Shown here: piece after piece, positions 52,935 to 63,730 of the stretch
Layout: each line of letters begins with the position of its first letter
Numbering within the stretch: position 1 is the stretch's first letter
Assembly (NCBI RefSeq): GCF_036711975.1
Contig: NC_091966.1
Coordinates: 22,265,501-22,329,500 of the forward strand
Direction: 5' to 3'
Length of the DNA: 64,000 nt
Source: Onthophagus taurus
Taxonomy: Eukaryota; Arthropoda; Insecta; Coleoptera; Scarabaeidae
The notes under the pieces: model-generated
Told to the model about the DNA's origin: nothing
Databases searched by the model: none
What the model saw: only the letters and a program-made list of their open reading frames with translations
Program-made: the position numbers and the translations under genes

Positions 52935-55047
52935 CAGGGTGATTCATAAGTAATGGGCCAAATTGTAAATGTACGTTTAGGAGGCCAAAATAATAATATT
53001 TTCATTAACAATAATGGGTCTTAGTCTGCTCCTTACTGAGATACAGTATGTTAAAGCGAAAAAAATAAAATAGATTTTTGTTAATAGATCAGCTACTTTT
53101 CTACATAATGACTCATAGTTGACTTATAGTTTTTGTAAGGGTAAACAATAATGTGTGAGAGGATTTGAGTTAACTCGTAGATGTCGACACATGCGCCATA
53201 TGAATTAGATGAAATCAGCTACAAATTTTTTATCGCTCATTATTTTACAACATACTTGTTTAATTTGGATAGCCCCATCATTTCTGTAGAAAAAAGCTAT
53301 ACTTCTTTGATCTTGAAAATATTAACGATTTTCGAGATATTTGAATTTTACTAATTCACTACACTACATTTCACGGTGGTCGACGTAGCATTAATCTGTT
53401 AAGACACAAGCATGGCATGGAATGTTGACATTTACCTAACCGTAATTGATAATTGATAACAATATTAAACTGAAACCATAAAAAAATTACGTAATAAAAC
53501 AATTTATTGTACGCCAGTTAATAAAACGAAATACAACATTAGAACAGACTTGAACTAAGACCACTTACGACAACTGTTATCAAAACCTACATGTTAATGT
53601 TGTGCGAAGTTAAATTAAATTTAAGCTTAATTATGAGCTACTGCAAAAGGTTTTCAACATGACCACCACCAGCATTTATACACGCATTTAACCGTTTGGT
53701 TAAGGATTGTCTGACTTTAAAAAATGTAATGTAATAACTCGTCTCGTGTATTTATAGTAGGTTCAGCATAGACCATTGATTTCATGTAACCCCACACATA
53801 AAAATCAAGTGGATTAAAATCGGGACTGCAAGGTGGCCACTGAAATTCACTACCACGTCCAATCCAACGGTGAGGGAATGATTCATTCAGATGTTCGCGC
53901 ACAGCACGTGAAAAATGTGGAGGAGCACCGTCTTGCATGAACCACATATTTCTTCTTAGTTGTAATGGAAGATCTCCCAAGAGGTCGACTAAGTCATTAT
54001 TTAAAAAAATTAAATATGACTCTCCATTTAAATTAGGAGGTAATTCAACTGGGCCCAGTAATGTATTGCCTATTACACCGCACCACACATTTATTTTAAA
54101 CTCGTGCTGGAAATGTCTATCTTTTTTTAAACGAGGGTTTTCGGTTTCCCAGGCATGACTATTTCGCCAATTAAAAACTCCGCGTCTGGTAAAGGTTGCT
54201 TCATCCGTGAAAAGAATGTTATTTAGGAATGTTGGATTATTATTCAATTTTCCTTTTAGCCACTGACAAAATTGAACTCTGATTCGATAATCTGTTGGAA
54301 GTAAATTTTGCACAGGTATAAAATGATAGGGATATAAATTTTCCTTGTGTAAAATTCTAGTCACGGATGGTTGGCTTATTCCAGTTGCTGCAGACAATCG
54401 ACGAGTGCTTATTTCAGAATTTTGCGCAATTCTTACCAAAATTTCATCTTCTTGCTGCGGAGTGATAATCTTAGGACGTCCTGTATGATATTTTGGACGA
54501 AATGAACCTGTTTCACCCAATCGATTATAAATATTTTGAAATATCTTCCGGTTTGGCTGCCTTCTGTAAGGGTACATTTCACGATATTTTCTGGATGCTG
54601 CTTGCCCAGAAAAACGTTCTTGTGCGTAAACGCATAACATGTCTCTCATTTCTTCGTTTGAAAAGTGATTATGTCTCGGTATTTTGATTTATGTTAGGAC
54701 AAGAATGAATCAGTTTACTTAACAATAAAATGTTTTAAACTATTCATTAAACGTAAAAGCTCATTGACGTTTCATAATTCATATGGCGCATGTGGCGACA
54801 TCTACGAGTTAACTCAAATCCTCTCACACATTATTGTTTACCCTTACAAAAACTATAAGTCAACTATGAGTCATTATGTAGAAAAGTAGCTGATCTATTA
54901 ACAAAAATCTATTTTATTTTTTTCGCTTTAACATCCTGTATCTCAGTAAGGAGCAGACTAAGACCCACTATTGTTAATGAAAATATTATTATTTTGGCCC
55001 CCTGAACGTACATTTACAATTTGGCCCATTACTTATGAATCACCCTG
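52935..55047. mobile_element. Tc1/mariner element with 272-bp TIRs
   Basis: 2113 bp flanked by TA (52933-52934 and 55048-55049). TIRs 52935-53206 and 54776-55047 begin CAGGGTGATTCATAAG. One transposase gene on the minus strand. Removing it restores the PolB codons for VIYADFES-type sequence. Confidence 0.95.
53638..54682 (-). pseudogene. Mariner-like transposase, nearly intact
   Basis: The main frame 54649-53717 (310 codons) has an N-terminal helix-turn-helix (RFSGQAASRKYREMYPYRRQP), a second one (STRRLSAATGISQPSVTRIL) and catalytic LFTDEATF, MQDGAPPHF and PPCSPDFNPLDFYVWG, with 36 residues between the second and third Asp. Upstream codons reading PRHNHFSNEEM are in frame but the expected first codon is ATA. 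The last part (about 53716-53638, VRQSLTKRLNACINAGGGH) is in another frame after a T-run. So it is probably inactive but young. Confidence 0.88.
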
Positions 55048-57593
55048 TATATGCAGACTTCGAATCGATTCTACAACCAATCGATTTTTGTGAGCCCAAA
55101 TCATCTAAATCTTTTACCGAAAAAGTTGAGATGCATCAACCCTATAGTTTCGCTTATTATATCGTTTCCACGATTGATAGTAGTTTTAATAAATTTGAAA
55201 CGTATACAGGACTTGATGCATCTCACGTTTTTATCACAAAATTAATCGATGATGTTAAATTTATCTATAATAAATACTTGAAAACCGTAAAACCAATGAT
55301 ACCTTTAACAACCGATGAGCAACGCAATTTCGATTCAGCTGAAAATTGTTATATTTGCCAAAATCCTTTCACATCTGACCAGGTTAAGGTACGCGATCAT
55401 TGTCATATTGGTGGTAAATACCGGGGACCCGCCCATGCAAATTGTAATCTAAATTTCAAACTTCCAAATTCTATTCCAATATTCTTTCATAATTTTAGCG
55501 GTTATGATTGCCATTTATTTATTAAAGAAATGGCTGATGCTGATGAATATGGACTTGATGTATTGCCGAACAATAAAGAAAAATATATCAGTTTCAGTAA
55601 AAGAGTGTTTGTCGATAAATTAATCAATGAAGATAAAACTGTTGAAAATATTTTTTTAAAATTAAGATTTGTTGATTCGTTTAGATTTATGGCATCTTCA
55701 TTAGACTCTTTAGCCGGTAACCTCGAAATAAATGACTTTATCAATATACGTAAATTCTTTCCACACCCGGAACATTTTAAATTGTTAACGAAAAAGGGTG
55801 TATTTCCATACAATTATATAGCCTCTTTCGACAAACTAAATGATACATCACTACCATCTAAAAGCATGTTTTACAACAAATTAAATTTAGAAGACATAAG
55901 CGATGAGCAATATTCGCACGCTCAATGTGTGTGGAAAGAATTTAATTGTCAAAATTTGAAACAATATTCCGACTTGTATTTAAAGACAGATGTTCTTTTA
56001 TTGACTGATGTATTTGAAAAATTCAGGTAAGTTTGTTTTAAAACTTACGATTTAGATCCCGCGCATTATTATACGGCACCGGGGCTATCTTGGGATGCCA
56101 TGTTAAAATTCACCAAAATTAAATTAGAATTATTGACGGATATAGATCAAGTTCATTTTATTAAGAAAGGTATCCGTGGAGGTATTTCTCAATGCTCCCT
56201 ACGGTACGCTAAAGCTAATAATAAATATATGGATAATTATAACCCCAATTTCCCATCATCGCATTTAATGTATTGGGACGCGAATAATTTGTATGGATGG
56301 GCGATGTCGCAATATTTACCAGTTTCCAGTTTCAAGTGGTTAGATGATACCCAAATTCTAAATTTTAATTTTAATAATATATCAGATACTTCAGATTACG
56401 GTTACATTTTAGATGTAGATATCGAATACCCCGAGTATTTGCATGATACGCATAATGATTTACCTTTTTTATGTGAAAACATTTTACCACCTAACGGTAG
56501 ATGTGAAAGCGATAAAAGATTGATTCCAAATTTATTTAATAAAACAAATTATGTTGTGCATTATAGAAATTTAAAGCAGGCCGTTGCTAACGGTCTTAAA
56601 GTTTCTGAAATTAATAGAGTTTTATCGTTCAGACAGTCTACCTGGTTGAAATCTTACATCGATAAGAATACAGCATTACGCCAATCCGCTAATAATTCTT
56701 TTGAAAAAGATTTTTTCAAGTTAATGAATAATGCGGTTTTTGGTAAAACCATGGAAAATGTAGATAAGCGAGTCGCTGTAAGATTAGTGACCAGTTGGGA
56801 TGATGTTCATACTAGCGAAATCTCCGGTCGTCCTCGTTTAGGAGCTCGGAGTTTAATTGCGAAATTAAATTTTAAAAGCATAAGCATATTCACAGAAACG
56901 TTTTCGGTAATTCAAATGGATCGTCTCCATGTCGTTTACGATAAACCTCTATATGTTGGTTTTACGGTTTTAGAATTGTCTAAATTGTTAATGTATAATT
57001 TTTATTATGATTTCTTAAAACCAAAGTACGGTGAATCTATTCGCTTATGTTACATGGATACCGATAGCTTCACCGTACTAATTGATTCCGATGATGTTTA
57101 TAGAGACGTGAAATTGAATTTAGATAAATTTGACACATCGAACTACAGTCCTGATAATCAGTTTGACATACCGTTACATAATAAAGCTGTTTTGGGTAAA
57201 ATGAAAGACGAGAATTGCGGAAACATAATGGTTGAATTTATCGGTTTGAGGTCTAAAGTGTATGCGAATAGGGTCGCTGATGGTCGGGTTACAAAGAAAT
57301 CTAAAGGTGTTAAGAAAGCTATTGTTAAACATAACATATCTTTTCAAAATTATTTAGATTGTTTAAATTCAAAATCGGTTTTATTTAAAAAACAAACGTT
57401 ATTTAGAAGTTTCAATCATAACATATTTACAGCATTACAAAATAAATTGGTTCTATCACCAAATGACTCCAAGCGATATATTTGTAATAATGGAATTAAT
57501 ACATTCGCTTGGGGTCATTATAGTATTAATGACGATAGTACATAGTTAATTTTAAGTTAATTTATTCGTATTTATTGTAATTTATTGAAAAGT

Positions 57594-57695
57594 TCTCGAT
57601 GGTTTAATTGTTTATTCGCTTTACTTTCTGTTTACATCACACTTTAGCTATGGTTCAAATCTCATTGGTAAGTATCTTAATTTACACCATCGAGA
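57594..57695. other. Inverted repeat downstream of polB (B)
   Basis: TCTCGATGGT (57594-57603) pairs with ACCATCGAGA (57686-57695) around an 82-base loop. Sequence and placement match 33366-33488 in A, including GGTT[GT]AATTG after the first arm. Confidence 0.65.
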
Positions 57696-57716
57696 TTTTT
57701 TTTATTGTTTTAATTC

Positions 57717-57817
57717 AATTGCAGGATTTTAAAGTCTATATACCTAAACGTTATGAAAATGAGATTTTAAAGGACGATACGTTTGCAATTTTAAAATCTT
57801 CAACCAATTCTTTGTGA
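57717..57817 (+). pseudogene. Remnant of the YIPK-type small gene near the right TIR of B
   Basis: FKVYIPKRYENEILKDDTF matches the 28784 protein. The 5' half is replaced by unrelated sequence ending TTGCAG. Decayed second copy. Confidence 0.7.
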
Positions 57818-57904
57818 ATTTAAGACTAAAAAAAGAATTCATGTATTTGAGCTTTACGGGATGTTGCCCATCGAAATCATATTGAGATTGTGGAGAACAT
57901 ATAT

Positions 57905-58334
57905 ATTGGTTTTTTTATATATAATGCTAATATAATTTATTGTTAATTTGAAATGTAATGATTTTTTTTTATTTTTAATCTATATTCCCACCACCACCAC
58001 CATTTAATTTTTCAGCTCAAGTTACGCTAATTTACAGTTCAATTCTCAATCATAGCTAGCGTCATTATATTTAAATTTTTCTGTTTAATTTTATAAAAAA
58101 TTCCTAAACCTAGTACTTACACCACTCAATCATAGGTGGCGCCATTGTATTTGAATTTTTCTATCTAATTGTCTAAAAATCCCTAGATCTCTAGTTACTT
58201 TTAATACCAACCTAATTTTTTTTCCCCCAAACTTTGGTTGGTATCCCCCCCTATACCTAATACATTGAGGCGTGACGTCACCGCAGGATTGGCAGGATTA
58301 ACTTCCGCTCTAGAACCGGCATTCTTACACTACT
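57905..58334 (-). repeat. Right TIR of Polinton B
   Basis: Inverted copy of 28304-28735, including CATAGGTGGCGCC at about 58131-58143 and GTGACGTCACC near 58273. Ends CTTACACTACT before the TACACT duplication. Confidence 0.85.
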
Positions 58335-58728
58335 TACACTTTTCGATCACTTGAATATTATAGATCTTAAAGTATATCTAAACTCATACTGCTATCCATT
58401 CGAGTCGATGAATTTGGAGTTTGCGAAAGAAAATTATGTTGAACTATATAAAATGTATACTGAATTTCAACCGTATATTTGGGAAACATCTCGAAAACAA
58501 CCGATTATGGATTTCGCAAGCTTTAAAACGAGACCTTTATTCGTGGTGGATGCCACTAAGAATAACGATGAAGAAGCCGCTCCATCCGCATCATGTGAGG
58601 TGCGGAAATTAAATTCAACCACCAATCAATGTTGGTTCCACACCGGCTCTCCAGCAGTATGTTCACAAAACAATGTATTAATTTTACAAAAATTTTTATG
58701 TAATCAACATAATGTTACTTGTATTTAA
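58335..58728 (+). pseudogene. Polinton C capsid gene 3' part fused to the 44828-type gene end
   Basis: From 58335 the capsid reading continues as in A (HLNIIDLKVYLNSY). After SCEVR it joins directly to KLNSTTNQCWFHTGS, the C-terminus of the 44828-type protein, which in A is almost 600 bases downstream. A deletion fused the two genes in frame. Confidence 0.85.
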
Positions 58729-58784
58729 GTTGTAAATATAATAATTTTTAAATAAAAAATTGATTGTAGTTTTATTCGAGAATT

Positions 58785-58848
58785 TTGCTTGCAAAATTTA
58801 TCTGAAATAAATTATTACTTAATGGAATATATTGATATGATTTCATGA
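58785..58848 (+). pseudogene. 3' end of the 45476-type gene in C
   Basis: LQNLSEINYYLMEYIDMIS-coding sequence as at 46060-46117, joined to the sequence that follows the 44828-type gene. The rest was deleted. Confidence 0.8.
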
Positions 58849-58978
58849 GGTTAAACTTACTATTAAGAATGTTGACGAATACTCGCGTTACAAAATTATA
58901 TTTATTTTAATTTAAACAAGTTGAAACAAGTGTTGGTGAGATGCGATGAACTTTACTTGACCTCGGTGGTTTAATAAT

Positions 58979-59145
58979 AAAAACCGCTTAATTCGCATTT
59001 CAGATAACAATAACGCCTGACTTGCGAATTGCATCATCCTTTTAGAAACTTCTATTACACAAAAAACTGCTTAATTCGCATTTTAGATAACAATAACAGC
59101 TGACGTCCGAATTACATCATCCTTCTAGAAACTTCTATTACACAT
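58979..59145 (+). repeat. Tandem duplication upstream of the 59268 gene
   Basis: Two copies with AAACCGCTTAATTCGCAT / AAACTGCTTAATTCGCAT spaced about 83 bases. Homologous to 46261-46430. Preceded by TTGACCTCGGTGGTTTAATA, the module also found upstream of polB. Confidence 0.75.
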
Positions 59146-59267
59146 TTCTCCCACCCCCCCATTTTTTCATCCATATAAATACATGTTCTAAATAATTTAT
59201 TTAGTTTGGCAGCTATTTTCCAAGTTAACAGGTTACGTTTTATTATTATTAATCTACGAAACGAACC

Positions 59268-59573
59268 ATGTCTCGTCTAAGTCAATTGGGTCAGTGTAAT
59301 TTCCCACCGAAAAAATCAATTTCTGAGCTTCAACCAGACACTCCATACCCAATTAAGTGTGCGAAACGGCTTAAAAAGTGTTCTTGGCCGTCCGTGGTAC
59401 TTGAACTGGAGGCTGGATTCGTAATTTATTTACCAAGACGCATCGCTGAAGATATTACGGACGAAGAAATTATCGAACTTAGCAAAATGTCCATAATTTA
59501 TAACGGTGCAAAAGACATTGGTAAAACACACCCTGTATATTTATTGGATTTCATCAGGAAGCCTGAAACGTAA
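59268..59573 (+). CDS. Small Polinton protein (YLPRR family), intact copy in C
   Basis: 101 aa, ATG at 59268. PYPIKCAKRLKKCSWPSVVLE, FVIYLPRRIAEDI and THPVYLLDFIRK. The only full-length copy of this version here (the A copy is frameshifted). A TATAAATA box lies near 59176. Sits next to the right TIR of C. Confidence 0.75.
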   Translation: MSRLSQLGQCNFPPKKSISELQPDTPYPIKCAKRLKKCSWPSVVLELEAGFVIYLPRRIAEDITDEEIIELSKMSIIYNGAKDIGKTHPVYLLDFIRKPET

Positions 59574-59763
59574 AAAACTTCCGACCGATGACCCTGATGT
59601 TCATCTGTATGAATATAAACGTAATTGTATTATAAAAGTTATGGATACTTAAAAATTAAATAATAATAATAAATGTATTTCTTAAACACATCTTTTTGTT
59701 GTTTGTATTAATAATTTCACAATATATGTATCGTTAACATTTATTTATCGTATTAATTCTGTG

Positions 59764-61499
59764 TGTGTATGTGTGTGTGTGATTTCCTCCTGCTACCCTC
59801 AATCAGTAATAAAGAACCAGTAATAAATAACATATTTTTTAAGGTAAGTATTATTATTTCAATTAAGTCATCGCGCCGCGGGGGAGCAACTTCCGCTGAT
59901 AAGCGTACGAGTGTCGCCTTCGTCTCTCATTGGACGTTATTTGAAATTTATGTATGAACTATTGGAACATAGATGGTGCTTATGTGACTTTTATTCCCTC
60001 CCATATATATTATATTATATATCGCTACCGTTTTACATTTTAGTCGACGTCTAGCGATACGATATGTCCCAACGCGATTTGATTGTTGCGATACAAGGTT
60101 TATTAAATGCCTTAAGTATAAGCGCGGACAAACCTAAAGTTCCAATTTCGTCGTCGTCGTTAGAGAAGAATAGGGTGTATCGGGTGATACGTTTCACGCA
60201 AGTACTATCTTTTTTCCGCTGAAATTCTATGTACTTTAATCGATGTTGTTGTTACAAGCGTTTTCTGTATATTATATATTATTTATCATTTTGGGCATGT
60301 TTAATTTAAATTTTTAATATATGTATTAACTTTAATTTTTTGTGATTTTCTCTTCCTCCTCCTACCCTCAATCAGTAATAGAGAACCTATTTTAAGGTAA
60401 ATATTATTATTATTATTTCACGGGGGAGCAACTTCCGCTGATAAGCATACGGCGTCGACGTCATCGTCGTCGTCGTCGTATTTGTCATCGCTCCACATCG
60501 TCATCTCTACTTGACCGTTAGGGCACTAGAGCGTTACCCCCTATCGTAGGGGGGATGCTTGGGGTTGAAGGGGGTCATTAGGGCGCTAAGATGGGGTTAA
60601 AGGGGTTGAAGGGGGTCATCAATAGGGCACTAAAATGGGGTTGAAGGGGGTCAATAGGGCACTAAGATGGGGTTGAAGGGGTTGAAGGGGGTCAATAGGG
60701 CACTAAGATGGGGTTGAAGGGGTTGAAGGGGGTCAATAGGGCACTAAGATGGGGTTCAAGGGGGTCAATAGGGCACTAAGATGGGGTTGAAGGGGTTGAC
60801 CTGTTCAACCGACCGGTTCAACCCCTGTTCAACCGACCGGTTCAACCCGTGTTCAACAGATGGGGTTGAAGGGGGTCAATAGGACACTAAGGTGGGGTTG
60901 AAGGGGATGGGAGGAGGAGGAATTAAATTGTGTTATTATTATTATTTCCGCAATATTCCTAAATTTCCCGCGACGTGACAGAGGGGGGGAGCAATTTTCG
61001 GTCCAACTTAAAAATATGACTTCAGTATGCTTATAATAAAGATGCAAATAACTTAAATTGCTCCCCCTGCTCCTTAAGGATCGTTTCCGGTCCAGAACTC
61101 TCATTATGACAGCGCCATCTATCGATCATCAGGTACATTTTAAAAAAATGGCTGCGTGTGAAATTATTCTTTCTGCTTAGTTCCGCTACCCGCCGCTTTT
61201 TTAGTTCCGCCGTCTGTCGCTAGGTGGCGCCACCGTCGACCGATCCTTCGATCCTTAAGGATGCCTAGGTGGCGCCACCGTCGACCGATCCTTCGATCCT
61301 TAAGGATGCACCGCTAGGTGGCGCCACCGTCGACCGATCCTTAAGGATGCACCGCTAGGTGGCACCACCGTCGACCGATTCTTCGATCCTTAAGGAGGAT
61401 CCTTAAGGATGCTCGTGACGTCACTTCCGGCGCGCATGCGCAGGATCAGGGGGAGCAGGGGGAGCACTTCCGGTCCAGAACCGGCATATTATGTCTACT
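59764..61499 (-). repeat. Right TIR of Polinton C (full end)
   Basis: Inverted relative to 19476-21022, and longer, with expanded GGGGTTGAAGGGGGTCA units (60560-60900). CTAGGTGGCGCC units at about 61218, 61266 and 61316, TGACGTCA at 61427 and the terminus CCGGCATATTATGTCTACT at 61499. Satellite text resumes at once (GACCATATATG). Confidence 0.88.
60064..60222 (+). CDS. Short TIR-encoded protein (right TIR copy)
   Basis: 52 aa, MSQRDLIVAIQGLLNALS start and EKNRVYRVIRFTQ block; same as 20563-20721 and 63078-63236. Related to the N-terminal half of the 28784 protein. Confidence 0.5.
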   Translation: MSQRDLIVAIQGLLNALSISADKPKVPISSSSLEKNRVYRVIRFTQVLSFFR

Positions 61500-61812
61500 G
61501 ACCATATATGTGATATTCAGGTGGCAAATGTCCCATTGGAGCATGTTGGAGATAAAAAACAAAATGTGCCCAAAACGTTATATTATGACGTTATACGCCG
61601 GTTTGAGCCATGTTTGAACTTTCTATCACTTTTGGTTCCGATAATTCTGTCGACCATATTTGTGATATTCAGGTGACAAATGTCCTATTGGAGCATGTTG
61701 GAGATAAAATACAAAATGAGCCCAAAACGTGATATTAAGACGTTATACGCCGTTCTGAGCCATGTTTGAACTTTCTATCACTTTTGGTTCCGATAATTCT
61801 GTCGACCATATA
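61500..61812 (+). repeat. Two satellite monomers between Polinton ends
   Basis: GACCATATATGTGATATTC and GACGTTATACGCCG-type text of the 152-bp satellite, about two units. They differ from the main array at several bases (GGTGGCAAATGTCCC, CGCCGGTTTGAGCC). Confidence 0.9.
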
Positions 61813-63292
61813 GAAGTGCTCCCCCTGCTCCCCCTGGTCCTGCGCATGCACGCCGGAAGTGACGTCACGAGCATCCTTAAGGATCATCCTTAAGGATCGT
61901 CCTTAAGGATCGTCCTTAAGGATCGTCCTTAAGGAAAAATTCGCAATTGTATACAGGATATTAGTCCCGATATAGGATCGTCCTTAAGGATCGTCCTTAA
62001 GGATCGTCCTTAAGGATCGTCCTTAAGGATCGTCCTTAAGGATCGTCCTTAAGGATCGAAGGATCGGTCGACGGTGGCGCCACCTAGCGGTGCATCCTTA
62101 AGGGTCGAAGGGTCGGTCGACGGTGGCGCCACCTAGCGGTGCATCCTTAAGGATCGAAGAATCGGTCGACGGTGGCGCCACCTAGCGGTGCATCCTTAAG
62201 GATCGAAGGATCGGTCGACGGTGGCACCACCTAGGCATCCTTAAAGATTGAAAGATCGGTCGACGGTGGCGCGACCTAGCGGTGCATCCTTAAGGATCGA
62301 AGGATCGGTCGACAGTGGCGCCACCTAGCGGCGGACGGCGAAACTAAAAAAGCGGCGGGTAGCGGAACTAAGCAGAAAGAATAATTTCACACGCAGCCAT
62401 TTTTTTTTAAATGTACCTGATGATCGATAGATGGCGCTGTCATAATGAGAGTTCTGGACCGGAAACGATCCTTAAGGAGCAGGTGGAACAATTTAAGTTA
62501 TTTACACATTTATTATAAGTATACTGAAGTCATATTTTTAAGTTGGACCGGAAATTGCTCCCCCCCCTGTCACGTCGCGGGAAATTTAGGAATATTGCGG
62601 AAATAATAATAATAACACAATTTAATTCTTCCTCCTCCCAACCCCTTCAACCCCATCTTAGTGCCCTATTGACCCCCTTCAACCCCTTCAACCCCATCTT
62701 AGCGCCCTAATGACCCCCTTCAACTCCAAGCATCCCCCCTACGATAGGGGGTAACGCTCTAGTGCCCTAACGGTCAAGTAGAGATGACGATGTGGAGCGA
62801 TGACAAATACGACGACGACGACGACGATGGCGATGACGTCGACGCCGTATGCTTATCAGCGGAAGTTGCTCCCCCGTGAATTAATATTAATAATAATACT
62901 TACCTTAAAATAGGTTCTCTATTACTGATTGAGGGTAGGAGGAGGAAGAGAAAATCACAAAAAATTAAAGTTAATACATATATTAAAAATTTAAATTAAA
63001 CATGCCCAAAATGATAAATAATATATAATATACAGAAAACGCTTGTAACAACAACATCGATTAAAGTACATAGAATTTCAGCGGAAAAAAGATAGTACTT
63101 GCGTGAAACGTATCACCCGATACACCCTATTCTTCTCTAACGACGACGACGAAATTGGAACTTGAGGTTTGTTCGCGCTTATACTTAAGGCATTTAATAA
63201 ACCTTGTATCGCAACAATCAAATCGCGTTGGGACATATCGTAACGCTATACGTCGACTGAAATGTAAAACGGTAGCGATATATAATATAATA
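61813..63292 (+). repeat. Terminal repeat of a fourth Polinton (D)
   Basis: Same orientation and nearly the same text as 19476-20780. It begins GAAGTGCTCCCCCTGCTCC, so about 30 terminal bases are missing. It has an expanded TCCTTAAGGATCG run (61870-62060) with an unrelated 50-base insert (61936-61976). Homology to the C TIR stops at about 63292. Confidence 0.85.
63078..63236 (-). CDS. Short TIR-encoded protein (D copy)
   Basis: Third copy of the 52-aa ORF, ATG at 63236, in the D terminal repeat. Confidence 0.5.
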   Translation of the reverse strand: MSQRDLIVAIQGLLNALSISANKPQVPISSSSLEKNRVYRVIRFTQVLSFFR

Positions 63293-63492
63293 TACCGATT
63301 GGTAACTTTAATTTTAGGAGATACACCCAACACGGACGTACGTATAAGTATACGTGTGTGTGTATATTCGGTGTCGTTAAGTGGGGGATAAACAAGCGTA
63401 GGGGTAATGCACAAATTGAATCGTTCATAGATTGTTGAGAGGCGAAGTTGGTCGCATCGCTTTGCAGTTAACCCTAGCAAAAGAAAACTAAG
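63293..63492. other. No recognisable feature
   Basis: Sequence foreign to the Polinton TIR begins here and includes a GTGTGTGTGTA run. It may be the LTR or leader of the retroelement whose gag starts at 63731, but no partner is in the window. Confidence 0.3.
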
Positions 63493-63699
63493 ATGTTGTT
63501 TACTGTAGCGGAAAAGGTACAGATTATAAAATGGTTTTATGGTGGCAATTCTGTAGCCCAAATAATTAATTTGTTTCCTGTGGCCTATGAAAACAGATCA
63601 ATTCCTAGTCGCGGAACAATTTCAAATATTATTAAAAACTTTGAGCGACATGGATGTGGGCCATACAAAAAAAAAAAAGAAAGATATAGTCACTTTTAA
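63493..63699 (+). CDS. Transposase-type helix-turn-helix domain, fragment
   Basis: 68 aa, ATG at 63493. EKVQIIKWFYGGNSVAQI and IPSRGTISNIIKNFERHG match the N-terminal helix-turn-helix of mariner-like transposases (compare AQERFSGQAASRKYREMYPY at 54649-54560). No catalytic domain follows. Confidence 0.55.
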   Translation: MLFTVAEKVQIIKWFYGGNSVAQIINLFPVAYENRSIPSRGTISNIIKNFERHGCGPYKKKKERYSHF

Positions 63700-63730
63700 G
63701 GATAGGGAAAAGCCATTTTTTTTGTAAACA

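Larger units (their letters stand above)
51727..57545 (+). pseudogene. polB: Zinc-finger/DNA polymerase B of Polinton B, broken by deletion, mariner and stop
   Basis: ATG at 51727 with two C2H2 fingers (CEFCQVSFTAKHNLDRH, CTVCGGKFSRRDNLNVH). Near 52030 the sequence jumps to the part equal to VQLELL in A, with a frame change, losing the third finger. A mariner fills 52935-55047. Exonuclease motifs follow (YADFESIL after the junction, HNFSGYDCH). A TAA at 56028-56030 interrupts the frame just after VFEKFR, within CAGGTAAGT, which looks like a splice donor. The C-terminal part (56100-57545) is open and has DANNLYGWAMSQ, NNAVFGKTMENV and YMDTDSF. Confidence 0.9.
28304..58334. mobile_element. Polinton B, inserted in the capsid gene of C
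   Basis: The ends are AGTAGTGTAAGAATGCC at 28304 and its complement ending at 58334, flanked by the 6-bp duplication TACACT. Joining the flanks restores the sequence seen in A at 44402-44412. Contents: TIR, small protein gene, integrase remnant, 213-bp array (hosting Polinton A), capsid remnants, the 49105 gene, a metalloproteinase gene, a zinc-finger/PolB gene (hosting a mariner) and TIR. Gene order differs from A, so B is a different lineage. Most genes are broken. Confidence 0.92.
19476..61499. mobile_element. Polinton C: outermost, internally deleted Polinton hosting all other nested insertions
   Basis: The left TIR (19476-21022) and right TIR (59764-61499) are inverted copies. The right end finishes TCTACT, so the terminus is AGTAGA, as in A and B (AGTAGT). 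The left end has lost its outermost bases at the satellite junction. Between the TIRs, only late genes close to those of A remain: penton and capsid pieces, a piece of the 44828-45325 homologue and the 46542 homologue. The whole early block is missing. Interrupted by Pao (21307-27170) and by Polinton B (28304-58334). Not autonomous. Confidence 0.85.

Noticed and set aside
63000..63561. 144-aa ORF on the minus strand at 63127-63561
   Set aside because: Spans the junction between the D terminal repeat and foreign sequence in a frame unrelated to the 52-aa TIR ORF.
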